From: Paenibacillus whitsoniae | GTDB lineage: Bacteria; Bacillota; Bacilli; Paenibacillales; NBRC-103111 | Direction: 5' to 3' | Assembly: GCF_003955665.1 (NCBI RefSeq) | Contig: NZ_RXHU01000049.1 | Span: forward strand, 1-64,000 | DNA length: 64,000 nucleotides | Shown here: positions 19,151-26,771 of the stretch, in pieces | Position numbering within the stretch: position 1 is the first letter of the stretch | Layout: every line of letters starts with the position of its first letter | Notes under the pieces: generated by a model | Told to the model about the DNA's origin: nothing | What the model saw: the letters and a program-made list of their open reading frames with translations, nothing else | The model's database searches: none | Translations under genes and position numbers: made by a program

Positions 19151-19960
19151 ATGAACAAATTATTATCAGCCCTTTTCGTTGCGCTTTCCTTGCAGCTTGT
19201 TGTTCCTATGTCTACTCAAACGATGCTGGCTGATAATTATAGTCAAGTGACCGCCCATCGCGGCAGTTCAGCGGAAGCTCCTGAGAATACGATGGCCGCT
19301 TTCCGGCAAGCGATTAAAGACAGGGCCGGCCTCTCCGAGCTTGACGTTCAGGAAACATCCGACGACGTCGTGATGGTCATGCATGACGACAGTGTGTACC
19401 GGACAACGGGGATTCGCAAAAATATGTGGGAAGCCACATCGGCCGAGCTGAAGGCTGCGGATGCCGGCAGCTGGAAAAGCGCCAAATACAAAGGGGAACA
19501 CGTCCCTACGCTGGAAGAAGTCATTCAAGCGGCAAAGGGACATATGAAATTAAACATCGAACTCAAAAACAACGGTCACAGCAAGCGGCTTGTGGAAAGA
19601 ACCGTAGCCTTGATCGAAGCGAACGATTTTGTAAAGGATTGTATCATAACCTCCTTCGATGCGCAGTTTCTGCATCGGGTGAAAGAACTGAATCCCGCCA
19701 TCAAAACCGGTCTCATCGTGGGGCAAAAGCCGTCCGACTGGGAGCCGATCCTCAGCAGCACCAATTATGATGTCATTTCAGCCGCCTATACGCTTGTGAA
19801 TGGGCGTTTCGTCGACCAGTGTGCGGAACACCGCAAAGAGGTCTATGTCTGGACGGTTAATGACGCTCGCATGATGAGGCAGATGCTGGCACTCGGGGTG
19901 GCGAGCATCATTACGAATGAACCGGCTAAGCTCTCAGAATTGATGAGTCAAGAGTTGTGA
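19151..19960 (+). CDS. Secreted glycerophosphodiester phosphodiesterase
   Basis: Hydrolyses deacylated phospholipid headgroups to glycerol 3-phosphate plus an alcohol. From ATG 19151 the protein has 269 residues, with a hydrophobic signal-like N-terminus (residues 1-27) and then the GDPD domain: HRGSSAEAPENT (His36, Arg37), ELDVQ, HDDSVYRTTG, and late ITNEPAKL. This marks it as the GlpQ/UgpQ family. The SD in front of the ATG is weak (GAGAGAACGG); an in-frame ATG at 19091 would spoil the signal peptide. It lies in the same accessory block as the alkaline phosphatase, suggesting organic-phosphate scavenging. A bidirectional terminator follows. Confidence 0.9.
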   Translation: MNKLLSALFVALSLQLVVPMSTQTMLADNYSQVTAHRGSSAEAPENTMAAFRQAIKDRAGLSELDVQETSDDVVMVMHDDSVYRTTGIRKNMWEATSAELKAADAGSWKSAKYKGEHVPTLEEVIQAAKGHMKLNIELKNNGHSKRLVERTVALIEANDFVKDCIITSFDAQFLHRVKELNPAIKTGLIVGQKPSDWEPILSSTNYDVISAAYTLVNGRFVDQCAEHRKEVYVWTVNDARMMRQMLALGVASIITNEPAKLSELMSQEL

Positions 19961-19961
19961 C

Positions 19962-20019
19962 AAAAAAATCACCGGCCCTGCGCGCCCTCAAGGCGATCCG
20001 CAAAGCCGGTGATTTTTTT
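19962..20019. terminator. Bidirectional terminator between GDPD gene and 91-residue ORF
   Basis: A-run plus ATCACCGGC at 19962-19976 pairs with GCCGGTGAT plus T-run at 20005-20019. The symmetric A and T tracts can terminate both converging transcripts; the second arm reaches the stop codon of the minus-strand gene. Confidence 0.85.
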
Positions 20020-20294
20020 CATATTTTGCCGCCTGCGTCTTCGATAACACGCGCCGCCTGCTCGCGCGTCTCCGCATCAACGACAGCGGTCAGCACGACG
20101 TCCAGTCCGACCGTATCCACGTCATGATCGCTGCTCACGATGCTATCTGCCATCGCGTTTTCCAGCTCGAAGCCGAGATTGTTCGTGAAGCGGTCAACTC
20201 GCACATCAATGGCGCGTAAAGCTTTCAGTTTGGCTGCCGCACCCTCTGCTTGCTCCGGGGAATGAAAATAAGCTAAAATCGCGACCTCAGCCAT
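20019..20294 (-). CDS. Hypothetical protein, 91 residues
   Basis: Small soluble alpha/beta-looking protein, alternating hydrophobic strand (VAILAYF), helix (PEQAEGAAAKLKAL), a second strand, an acidic loop (SSDHDVDT) and another strand-helix unit (DVVLTAVV, REQAARVIEDAGG). The pattern suggests a ferredoxin-like fold of the kind seen in small stress proteins, but I do not recognise the family. Its ATG shares the A of the stop codon of the preceding YfhD-like gene (TAATG), so the two are translationally coupled. Confidence 0.75.
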   Translation of the reverse strand: MAEVAILAYFHSPEQAEGAAAKLKALRAIDVRVDRFTNNLGFELENAMADSIVSSDHDVDTVGLDVVLTAVVDAETREQAARVIEDAGGKI

Positions 20295-20443
20295 TACTGC
20301 TCTTCCTGCCGAAAGTCTGCTTCCTGCGCACGCTCCGCTGCCTCAAAATCGTCGGCGTCCGCTACCTCAGCGGAAAACTCGACGTCCTCGTTTTTTGCAA
20401 CGGGCAGCTTATTGGTCGTTGTCTCGCGATTAGGCTGTTTCAT
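20294..20443 (-). CDS. YfhD-like small acidic protein, 49 residues
   Basis: Short ORF starting at ATG 20441-20443 behind a strong AGGAGG with a 9-base spacer. The protein is acidic and hydrophilic. The core DVEFSAEVAD followed by a Glu/Ala-rich helix (FEAAERAQEADFRQEEQ) resembles the YfhD family of Bacillales spore-former peptides of unknown role. The family call is from memory of the motif and moderate. Its TAA overlaps the next ATG (TAATG). Confidence 0.65.
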   Translation of the reverse strand: MKQPNRETTTNKLPVAKNEDVEFSAEVADADDFEAAERAQEADFRQEEQ

Positions 20444-20524
20444 GGCTATATTCCTCCTGCTGTCTGGTTTTGAACCATTTAGTAGTGTGCCTAACTGGGG
20501 AGGAATTATGCCGACAGATTCCCG

Positions 20525-21349
20525 CTATTCCTTGATCTTCTCAAACGAAGCGTCGTACAGCCGGAACATCGTTTTGTAGCCGGATTCGTCGAGCTTGATG
20601 CCGACGTCCAGCCTGCCGGTGATTTTCAGCGGCCCTGACGTATATCGCAGCTTCACACTGTCCGGCACGAAGACAATCATAATTTTGTTCCAATACGTCT
20701 CGTCCCCGTTATCGAACGGGCACTCGGCACCGGGCTTTGGAATAAGCAGGAACCAGTGCTTGTCAAAAGAGAGCACTTCGCCCATGAATCCTTTGATCTC
20801 AACGGTTTTTCCGCTCAAATCCCAGAAGCGGTTTGAAGGCGTATCCTGCTTCTCCGTGTCAAAAAATTGATCCCACGTGATCTCGTTCCCCGTGTGAGCA
20901 GGCTTCTCCGGCACGGGTGTCGCCGCCGGCGAAGCCGCAGGCTTGCTCGTCGGCGCGGCTGTCGGCGACGAAGCCGTCGCCGGGCTCGCTGCGGGCGCCA
21001 AGTCCACCGCCTGCGGCGCGGCGGATGCGGCGGGCGCGGCGCTCACCGCCGGCACAGACGCACGCGCCACGGGCGCTGCCGACGCCGCAGGCGCCACGGG
21101 CGCCGCAGCGCTCGCTAGCGGCGCGCTATCAACGGCCGCCGAGCTTGTCGGCACCGGCGCCGGGCTGCTGCTCGCAGCCGCGCTCACGGCGGCTGTGGAC
21201 GCATTTGCCGCGGCGGGCGAAGCCTCAGCCGACGCCGCTTGCAGCGCGCTCCCGAAGGATTCGCCTCGGGGCTCCGCCGGCTTTTGCCCGCAGCCTGCCA
21301 AAAGACTGAGGCTCATCATGACGCTGATCCAACCGATAGTCTTGTTCAT
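20525..21349 (-). CDS. Lipoprotein with DUF3299-like C-terminal domain, ABC system partner
   Basis: Predicted lipoprotein: basic start, hydrophobic core and lipobox LAGC (Cys about residue 20). Residues 25-150 are a low-complexity Ala/Ser/Pro linker encoded by very GC-rich DNA. The C-terminal 115 residues (FWDLSGKTVEIKGFMGEV, HWFLLIPKPGAECPF, then LKITGRLDVGIK) form a beta-rich OB-like domain similar to DUF3299, a family found next to FtsX-type ABC permeases in putative metal loci of Gram-negative bacteria. It starts 10 bases after the permease stop with AAGGAGGGGG as SD. Likely an extracellular partner of the ABC system; the substrate is unknown. Confidence 0.72.
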   Translation of the reverse strand: MNKTIGWISVMMSLSLLAGCGQKPAEPRGESFGSALQAASAEASPAAANASTAAVSAAASSSPAPVPTSSAAVDSAPLASAAAPVAPAASAAPVARASVPAVSAAPAASAAPQAVDLAPAASPATASSPTAAPTSKPAASPAATPVPEKPAHTGNEITWDQFFDTEKQDTPSNRFWDLSGKTVEIKGFMGEVLSFDKHWFLLIPKPGAECPFDNGDETYWNKIMIVFVPDSVKLRYTSGPLKITGRLDVGIKLDESGYKTMFRLYDASFEKIKE

Positions 21350-21359
21350 AGCCCCCTCC

Positions 21360-22577
21360 TTATGATCGGAACAACTGCAACGGCTCGACGCGATACGCCT
21401 GCCAGGACGGCCCTAATGTTGCCGCAACCGCCACGAGCAGCGTCCCGCCGATGAGCCACCATTCGCCAGGCAAGAACTGCCACGACTGAATTTGCAGCCC
21501 CATCCAGTCAAAAATCGCCTCCCGGCTCACATAACCGCCAAAATGCCCGAGCGCGAGTCCGAGCAGCAAGCCGACCAGCGTCAGCAGCAGCCCTTCGCCC
21601 AGCAGTGAAAACCAGATAAATCGCCGTGATTTGCCGATCAGCCGCAGCAGCGCAACGTCCTTCTTCCGCTCCTGCACCGCCGCCATCAGCGACAGCAGGA
21701 TCGAACAAGCGGCAAGCACCACGCAAATCACCGTAACGCCGCTCACCGCCTGTGAGCCTTTATCCAGCACGTTCACTACGTCAGCGACCGCTTTGCTCGT
21801 GTAGATGGCCTGGACGTTGCTGACCCCACCGTAGGTCGTTTTAACCGCTTGCGCGCCAAGCAACGACCTTGGCTTTACCAGAATCGTCGTCACTTCCTTT
21901 GGCTTGTCGGGATCCAGCGCGTGAACGGCCCAGGCATAATCCAACGTCGTGAAAATCGCTCGATCATCCGCCGTCAGCAGCGGCGGCAATATACCTACAA
22001 CCGTATAGGCAAAGCTGTGGTGATGCGCCTCTTCTTCACCGTCTTCGTCATCGTCGTCTACCGCTTCCGCGCCTTGAACCAGGCCGTGCGCGCCTGTGAA
22101 CGTATCGCCGATATGAAGTCCGAGCGCCTTCGCCACATGGGCGCCAACCACCGTATCGCCCAGCTTCGCATACAGCTTGCCACTTGCCATCGCAGTCTCC
22201 GTCCCGTACCTCGTCGCAAAATACCCCGGTTCCATGCCAACAATCGGATACCCGTTATAATTGTCACCGGTCGTCATCGCATAAGCGGCTTCTACCTGAT
22301 GATTAGCGCGCACCTCCTCCAGCAGCGAATAAGGAATATTTCCCGTCGGCGCGCCGAGGTGGTAGTACGTGTTCAATGCAAGCTGCGTAGCGCTTCCCTT
22401 CGCCCCGATCGTCACTTCGAAGGGGCCGTACCCTTTCTCCGCACCAACTTCCACACTCTGCCGATACAGAAGCAGCAACACAATAACGGCAGCCGTCACC
22501 GCCACAGAAAAGATCGTTAGCAGCGACAGCGTCTTACGATGCCAGACATTGCGCCAAAGCAGAATCAGCACACTCAT
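21360..22577 (-). CDS. FtsX-family ABC transporter permease with acidic/His-rich loop
   Basis: 405 residues with the MacB/FtsX layout: one membrane segment near residues 18-40, a long extracytoplasmic domain, then three segments after residue 280 (CVVLAACSILLSLMAA, LLTLVGLLLGLALG, and the last near the C-terminus). The extracytoplasmic domain includes an unusual stretch DDDDEDGEEEAHHHSF near residues 190-206, which could bind divalent metal. Its ATG overlaps the ATPase stop (ATGA). MacB-type permeases act as mechanotransmitters or exporters instead of classical importers. Confidence 0.9.
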   Translation of the reverse strand: MSVLILLWRNVWHRKTLSLLTIFSVAVTAAVIVLLLLYRQSVEVGAEKGYGPFEVTIGAKGSATQLALNTYYHLGAPTGNIPYSLLEEVRANHQVEAAYAMTTGDNYNGYPIVGMEPGYFATRYGTETAMASGKLYAKLGDTVVGAHVAKALGLHIGDTFTGAHGLVQGAEAVDDDDEDGEEEAHHHSFAYTVVGILPPLLTADDRAIFTTLDYAWAVHALDPDKPKEVTTILVKPRSLLGAQAVKTTYGGVSNVQAIYTSKAVADVVNVLDKGSQAVSGVTVICVVLAACSILLSLMAAVQERKKDVALLRLIGKSRRFIWFSLLGEGLLLTLVGLLLGLALGHFGGYVSREAIFDWMGLQIQSWQFLPGEWWLIGGTLLVAVAATLGPSWQAYRVEPLQLFRS

Positions 22578-23254
22578 GCCGTCACTCCTCTGCGGATCGC
22601 GTTCAGATCCTCAATGTGCACCTGACGCGGATAGGAGGCTGCCAAATGCACATCGTGCGTCACCGTCAGCAGCGTCAGGCCCTCCTCCTCGCAGATCTGC
22701 AGCAGGAGCGACATCATGGACGCCGCCGTCTCATAATCCAGACTGCCGGTCGGCTCGTCGGCAAGCACCAGGCTCGGCTTCCCGATCAGCGCACGAATCA
22801 TGGCCGCCCGCTGCTGTTGACCCCTGGACACCTGCGAAGGCAAGCGATGCTGCTGCGTCGTCAGTCCTACGCGCTCGAACCATTGCGCGGAAACTTCGGC
22901 GGCCTCCTTGTTCGACATGGAAGGCTGCATAATTAATTCCACGTTCTGCTTCAAGGTCAAGGACGAAATCAAATGAAATTCCTGAAAAATATAGCCGACC
23001 GACTTCGCCCGATACTGGTCGCGCTGCGATTCGGACAGCCGATGAATCGGCTGATCCTCGATCCAAATCTCTCCGCTGTCCGGCTGCATCACACCGCTTA
23101 GCAGGTGCAGCAGCGTGCTTTTGCCGCTTCCGCTCGGCCCGAGAAACGCGATGCGCTCGCCCCGTTTCACCTGCCACTGTTCAATGTGCAGAATCGGGAT
23201 ATGCTCTCCATTTTGCTTAAACGATTTGCGAACTTCTTTAAGCGTTATCATCAT
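22574..23254 (-). CDS. ABC transporter ATP-binding protein (LolD/MacB type)
   Basis: 226 residues from ATG 23254 (a second ATG is adjacent; a longer frame upstream lacks a better SD). Walker A GPSGSGKSTLL, Q-loop YIFQEFHLI, signature SRGQQQRA (Ser-Arg-Gly in place of SGGQ), Walker B LVLADEPTGSLD, and switch His in TVTHDVHLA. This is the standard partner of an FtsX-like permease, which it overlaps by 4 bases (ATGA). No strong promoter is visible between it and phoA, so it may rely on a weak promoter or read-through. Confidence 0.92.
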   Translation of the reverse strand: MMITLKEVRKSFKQNGEHIPILHIEQWQVKRGERIAFLGPSGSGKSTLLHLLSGVMQPDSGEIWIEDQPIHRLSESQRDQYRAKSVGYIFQEFHLISSLTLKQNVELIMQPSMSNKEAAEVSAQWFERVGLTTQQHRLPSQVSRGQQQRAAMIRALIGKPSLVLADEPTGSLDYETAASMMSLLLQICEEEGLTLLTVTHDVHLAASYPRQVHIEDLNAIRRGVTA

Positions 23255-23284
23255 CCAACCCCGCTTCTCATCCAAAGTTGAAAA

Positions 23285-23316
23285 GAGGACACCGCAGGCC
23301 AAAGCCCCAGTGTCCC
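23285..23316 (-). terminator. Hairpin after alkaline phosphatase gene
   Basis: On the minus strand GGACAC (23311-23316) pairs with GTGTCC (23288-23293) around a GC-rich loop holding an inner GGC/GCC pair, followed by TCTTTTC. It lies about 20 bases past the phoA stop; the T tract is short. Confidence 0.55.
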
Positions 23317-23337
23317 GCTTCACATTAACAAACGCAC

Positions 23338-25077
23338 TTATTGCACAATGCGCTCATTGAAAGAATCCCATGTCAACGTCTTGCCTGTCAGTTGATTGAA
23401 CGCTTCGATGGCCAGGTACAGCTTGCCGTTGTCCACTTGACCGACAATCGTGCTCGCTGCGCCGTTCACTGTAACCGCACTTGTCGTAACGTCAACAACC
23501 AGCTTCTGGGCATCCTTGTTCAGCGTGACCGTTTTCGAAGCTTCGTCCCACTCAACTTTTGCACCCAGCGTTTCCGCCAGCGATTTTGCCGTAAACAGCG
23601 TTTTGCTGTCTCTTGTTACTTTGAACATCGGGTACAAGTACTTGTCTTGCAGAGCTTTCGTAGCAGCGGCAAGATCTGCACCGATGACTTTTGCTCCGCT
23701 TTTCGCAATGTCCGTGTTGTCAACGTCACCTTTTACCAAGGAAGCGATCGGCCCGTATGCCCATACGCCTACGTCCACACCGGTATGACCGTGTCCCGTC
23801 CAACCAACAGCAAGACGTTTGGATATAACTGCGTTATAACCGCCTGCACGGCCATAGGAAGAGCCGTCACCTTTCAGAATCAATTGCACCTCGTCGTCGG
23901 TCAGATCGGTAAAGCCGATGTTGTCTGCCACGATTTGGCGAACATCTTCAGCTGTTTGCGCTTTTTTCAGAATGCCATCCAGATACTCATAGGAATGCTT
24001 TTCTTTGTTAAACAAATCTACATTCAACTCGTAAACGTTATTAATCGCGAGGGAGAGGCCGCCCGTCTCATGGTCAGCGGTCACGACAACGGAAGTGTTG
24101 CCATCTTTTTTTGCAAAATCAATCAACGTTTTAAACGTAGCGTCCAGCTCCAGCGTTTCTTGAATGTTCGCTGGAAGATCGTTCGCATGACCTGCATGAT
24201 CGATACGGCCTTGTTCCACCATCAAGACGAAGCCATCTTTATTTTGGGATAAAATATCAAGCGCCTTCTGTGTCATTTGCGGCAAGCTTGGGTTCGATGC
24301 TGTCCGATCCAGCACATAGGGGATTTCAACGTCCGCGAAAAGCCCAAGCGCTTTGCCCGCTGTTGCCGGGATTGCCTCCAGACCCGCTTTATCGAATGCC
24401 GTTTGGTACCCTTTGGCCTGGAAGTCAGGAATGATGTTTTTATCCGTCCGTTTGCCCTTCTCTTCCTTGGTCACGAAATTCACTTTGCCGCCGCCGAAGA
24501 ACACATTGACACCGCTGTCCAGGAACTGCGAAGCGATCGCATTTTGATTGCTGCGCTGACGAACGTGGGAAGCCCACACCGCAGGCGTCGCGCCGGTAAT
24601 CGCATCTGTCGTAACAAGACCGGTCGCTTTGCCTTGTTTCATTGCCGCTTCAATCACGGATGCAAAAGGCTTGGCCACATCGCCGTTAGATACGGAGATC
24701 GCATTATTGTAGGTTTTGTTCCCGGTGGAGAACGCCGTACCTGCTGCGGCAGAGTCCGTAACTGCACCGGATTCTGTCGTGTATGGGCTAGCTTGAGAAT
24801 ACGTCGTAGCTTTACCAACGTAGTAGCCGCCGTCCAACTCCAAGCGGTCTTTATGTAAAAATTGTTTGGAATAGTAACGAGCCGCCGTCACTTCGGCAGG
24901 ACCCATGCCATCCCCGATCAGGACAATCAAATTTTTGGAAGCAGGTACCGATGTTGTTGTCGTTGCAGGCGATGCAGTTGTCGTCGTGTCTGCCGCAGCC
25001 GCCGTTCCCGCCAAACTCATCGCAAGCACAGAAACAGTGAGGCCTGAGCTCATTAGATGCTTGAATACTTTTTTCAA
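23338..25077 (-). CDS. phoA: Secreted alkaline phosphatase with C-terminal stalk domain
   Basis: Phosphomonoesterase releasing phosphate outside the cell. 579 residues from a TTG start at 25075-25077 behind GGAGGG. Signal peptide residues 1-29 (AGTAAAA|D). Metal/catalytic motifs: IGDGMGP (Asp56), nucleophile Ser109 in VTDSAAAGTAF, EQGRIDHAGHAND, TADHETGG and GWTGHGHTG. Residues about 485-579 form an extra copper-amine-oxidase-like (stalk) domain (FTAKSLAETLGAKVEWDEA, ending LTWDSFNERIVQ), common in Paenibacillus surface proteins and probably for wall attachment or assembly. Upstream TTTACA direct repeats indicate PhoP control. Confidence 0.95.
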   Translation of the reverse strand: MKKVFKHLMSSGLTVSVLAMSLAGTAAAADTTTTASPATTTTSVPASKNLIVLIGDGMGPAEVTAARYYSKQFLHKDRLELDGGYYVGKATTYSQASPYTTESGAVTDSAAAGTAFSTGNKTYNNAISVSNGDVAKPFASVIEAAMKQGKATGLVTTDAITGATPAVWASHVRQRSNQNAIASQFLDSGVNVFFGGGKVNFVTKEEKGKRTDKNIIPDFQAKGYQTAFDKAGLEAIPATAGKALGLFADVEIPYVLDRTASNPSLPQMTQKALDILSQNKDGFVLMVEQGRIDHAGHANDLPANIQETLELDATFKTLIDFAKKDGNTSVVVTADHETGGLSLAINNVYELNVDLFNKEKHSYEYLDGILKKAQTAEDVRQIVADNIGFTDLTDDEVQLILKGDGSSYGRAGGYNAVISKRLAVGWTGHGHTGVDVGVWAYGPIASLVKGDVDNTDIAKSGAKVIGADLAAATKALQDKYLYPMFKVTRDSKTLFTAKSLAETLGAKVEWDEASKTVTLNKDAQKLVVDVTTSAVTVNGAASTIVGQVDNGKLYLAIEAFNQLTGKTLTWDSFNERIVQ

Positions 25078-25160
25078 CGGAATCCCTCCACGATATAATG
25101 TCTCACCTCTCTAGCATAAGGATGTCAGATTCGGAGAGCATCAGAGGGACATGGAGGAAA

Positions 25161-25195
25161 TGTAAATTTGGACGGATTTGTAAACTGTCTGTAAA
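25161..25195 (-). promoter_or_regulatory. PhoP box upstream of phoA
   Basis: Three perfect TTTACA hexamers on the minus strand at 25190-25195, 25179-25184 and 25161-25166. The first two starts are 11 bases apart, one helical turn, matching the Bacillus PhoP direct repeat TT(A/C/T)ACA with 5-base spacers; the third is 18 bases further. The box begins 84 bases upstream of the phoA start. No convincing -10 follows, as is common for PhoP-activated promoters. Confidence 0.75.
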
Positions 25196-25234
25196 AACAA
25201 AGACTCACGTCACCGAAGCGGGAAATTCGGCATG

Positions 25235-25262
25235 TGTCGATGGGGGTCAATTGAGGTATAAT
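25235..25262 (+). promoter_or_regulatory. Sigma-A-type promoter for the 52-residue ORF
   Basis: Perfect TATAAT at 25257-25262 preceded by TGTCGA at 25235-25240 with a 16-base spacer, 41 bases upstream of the ATG at 25304. Confidence 0.6.
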
Positions 25263-25303
25263 ATAGGAAAACTGAGGTTTTCAGATGAGGAGGCGTCCCC
25301 CTG

Positions 25304-25462
25304 ATGAAGATCATGATTACCGCACAAGAAGCCATGAACAAAGGCGTTTGGCCGCAGCTTCTGCTGCTTTTCGGTAGAGACAAGGACGAAGAAGTGTGGC
25401 CGGGCGAACAGTTTATTTTGACGGAGCAGCAGGCGATTCAGTTAAAGCTGATCAAGGTTTAG
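25304..25462 (+). CDS. Small conserved-looking hypothetical protein, 52 residues
   Basis: ATG 25304 follows GAGGAGG with a 10-base spacer and a perfect -10 box. The protein reads as helix-turn segments (ITAQEAMNKGVWPQLLLLFG, then DKDEEVWPGEQFILTEQQA) and ends LKLIKV. It has no signal peptide. It lies alone on the plus strand between phoA and dnaJ, with a bidirectional terminator directly after it. I do not recognise a family. Own promoter, SD and terminator make it a likely real gene. Confidence 0.7.
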   Translation: MKIMITAQEAMNKGVWPQLLLLFGRDKDEEVWPGEQFILTEQQAIQLKLIKV

Positions 25463-25475
25463 TACGGACAGACGC

Positions 25476-25538
25476 AAAAAAAAGCACCCGCAGATCGGCT
25501 CGAAGATTCATCCCTTCAAGCCCCTTGCAGGTGCTTTT
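25476..25538. terminator. Bidirectional terminator between 52-residue ORF and dnaJ
   Basis: AAAAGCACC (25480-25488) pairs with GGTGCTTTT (25530-25538), extended by GCA/TGC across a one-base mismatch. A run of eight A on the left gives eight T for the dnaJ transcript; the right side gives TTTT for the plus strand. Confidence 0.85.
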
Positions 25539-25543
25539 CCTAT

Positions 25544-26659
25544 TTATTCGCCACGAAAGGCGCGCTTCATGCGTTCAAAGATCGATTGGCTCTGCTCATG
25601 CGTATGCTCGCCGTTTTCCTTGCCGAATTGGCGCAGCAGATCTTTCTGCTCCTCGGACAAATTCGTCGGCGTCATGACGATCACTTTCACATGCTGGTCG
25701 CCTTGACCGAAGCCGCGCAAATGCGGAACGCCTTTGCCTTTCAAGCGGAAGTACGTGTCCGTCTGCGTGCCGGCTGGAATTTTCAGCTTCACTTTCTCCG
25801 TCAGCGTCGGGATTTCGATTTCATCACCCAGCGCCGCCTGCGTAAACGTAAGCGGAACCTCGCAATAAATGTCGTTTCCTTCGCGGTGGAAGAACTCGTG
25901 CGCTTTCACACGAATGACCACATACAAGTCGCCGGACGGGCCGCCGCGCGTGCCTGCTTCCCCTTCGCCGGAAACGCGCAGTTGTGCGCCGTCGTCCACG
26001 CCTGCCGGAATTTTAATATGAATCGTGCGCTGCTTCTTCACTTTGCCTTGACCGTGACACGTGCTGCATTTATCTTTGATGATTTTGCCGGTGCCGTTAC
26101 AGGACGAGCAGACGCGGCGGTTCACGATGCGGCCGAACGCCGTATTCTGAACCACTTCCTGCTGACCCGTACCATGACAGCCGCCGCACGTTTCCGGCTT
26201 GGTGCCAGGTTTGGCGCCGGTGCCGCTGCACGTATCGCAATTCTCTGTCCGTGGAATGTGAATGTCCGTTTCTTTACCAAAGACGGCTTCCTTGAATTCA
26301 ATGGACATCGTATATTGCAGATCGTTCCCGCGCTGAGGCGCGTTCGGATTTCTGCGACCGCCGCCGCCACCGCCGAAGAACATATCGAAAATATCCCCGA
26401 AGCCGCCGCTGAAGTCTTGCCCGCCGCCGAAGCCCTGATTCGGATCGACATGCCCGAATTGATCGTATTGAGCTCGCTTCTGATCATCACTCAGTACATC
26501 GTAAGCATCCTTCGCTTCTTTGAACTTGTCTTCGGCATCAGCCGCTTTATTCACGTCGGGGTGGTACTGACGCGCCATCTTGCGGTACGCTTTTTTAATT
26601 TCATCCTGCGAAGCGCCCTTGCTTACGCCAAGCACCTCGTAATAATCTCGTTTACTCAT
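25544..26659 (-). CDS. dnaJ: Chaperone DnaJ (Hsp40)
   Basis: Co-chaperone that delivers unfolded clients to DnaK and stimulates its ATPase. 371 residues in the usual order: J domain with QYHPDVNK (HPD), Gly/Phe-rich linker ([20 protein letters not shown]), four CxxCxGxG zinc repeats ([32 protein letters not shown]) and two C-terminal beta domains. Last gene of the hrcA operon; a 112-base gap with a stem-loop separates it from dnaK. Confidence 0.98.
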   Translation of the reverse strand: MSKRDYYEVLGVSKGASQDEIKKAYRKMARQYHPDVNKAADAEDKFKEAKDAYDVLSDDQKRAQYDQFGHVDPNQGFGGGQDFSGGFGDIFDMFFGGGGGGRRNPNAPQRGNDLQYTMSIEFKEAVFGKETDIHIPRTENCDTCSGTGAKPGTKPETCGGCHGTGQQEVVQNTAFGRIVNRRVCSSCNGTGKIIKDKCSTCHGQGKVKKQRTIHIKIPAGVDDGAQLRVSGEGEAGTRGGPSGDLYVVIRVKAHEFFHREGNDIYCEVPLTFTQAALGDEIEIPTLTEKVKLKIPAGTQTDTYFRLKGKGVPHLRGFGQGDQHVKVIVMTPTNLSEEQKDLLRQFGKENGEHTHEQSQSIFERMKRAFRGE

Positions 26660-26694
26660 CGTTCCACTCCCATGTCCAAGACTACAAACGGAAA

Positions 26695-26731
26695 GTCAAA
26701 GCCAGTGGAGACTTCTCCGGCTGGCTTTGAC
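26695..26731 (-). repeat. Perfect stem-loop in the dnaK-dnaJ gap
   Basis: GTCAAAGCCAG and CTGGCTTTGAC pair over 11 bases around a 15-base loop. On the minus strand the following sequence is only TTTCC, so it is at best a leaky terminator or an mRNA-stability hairpin that could set the DnaJ:DnaK ratio. Confidence 0.7.
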
Positions 26732-26771
26732 TCGTTCACTTACGTGATCATACCCTTACGTTAGGATATGT

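Noticed and set aside
20508-20579. 23-codon plus-strand ORF with a perfect GGGGAGG SD
   Set aside because: It lies mostly antisense to the lipoprotein gene end, has no promoter and no recognisable product; noted only because the SD is so good.
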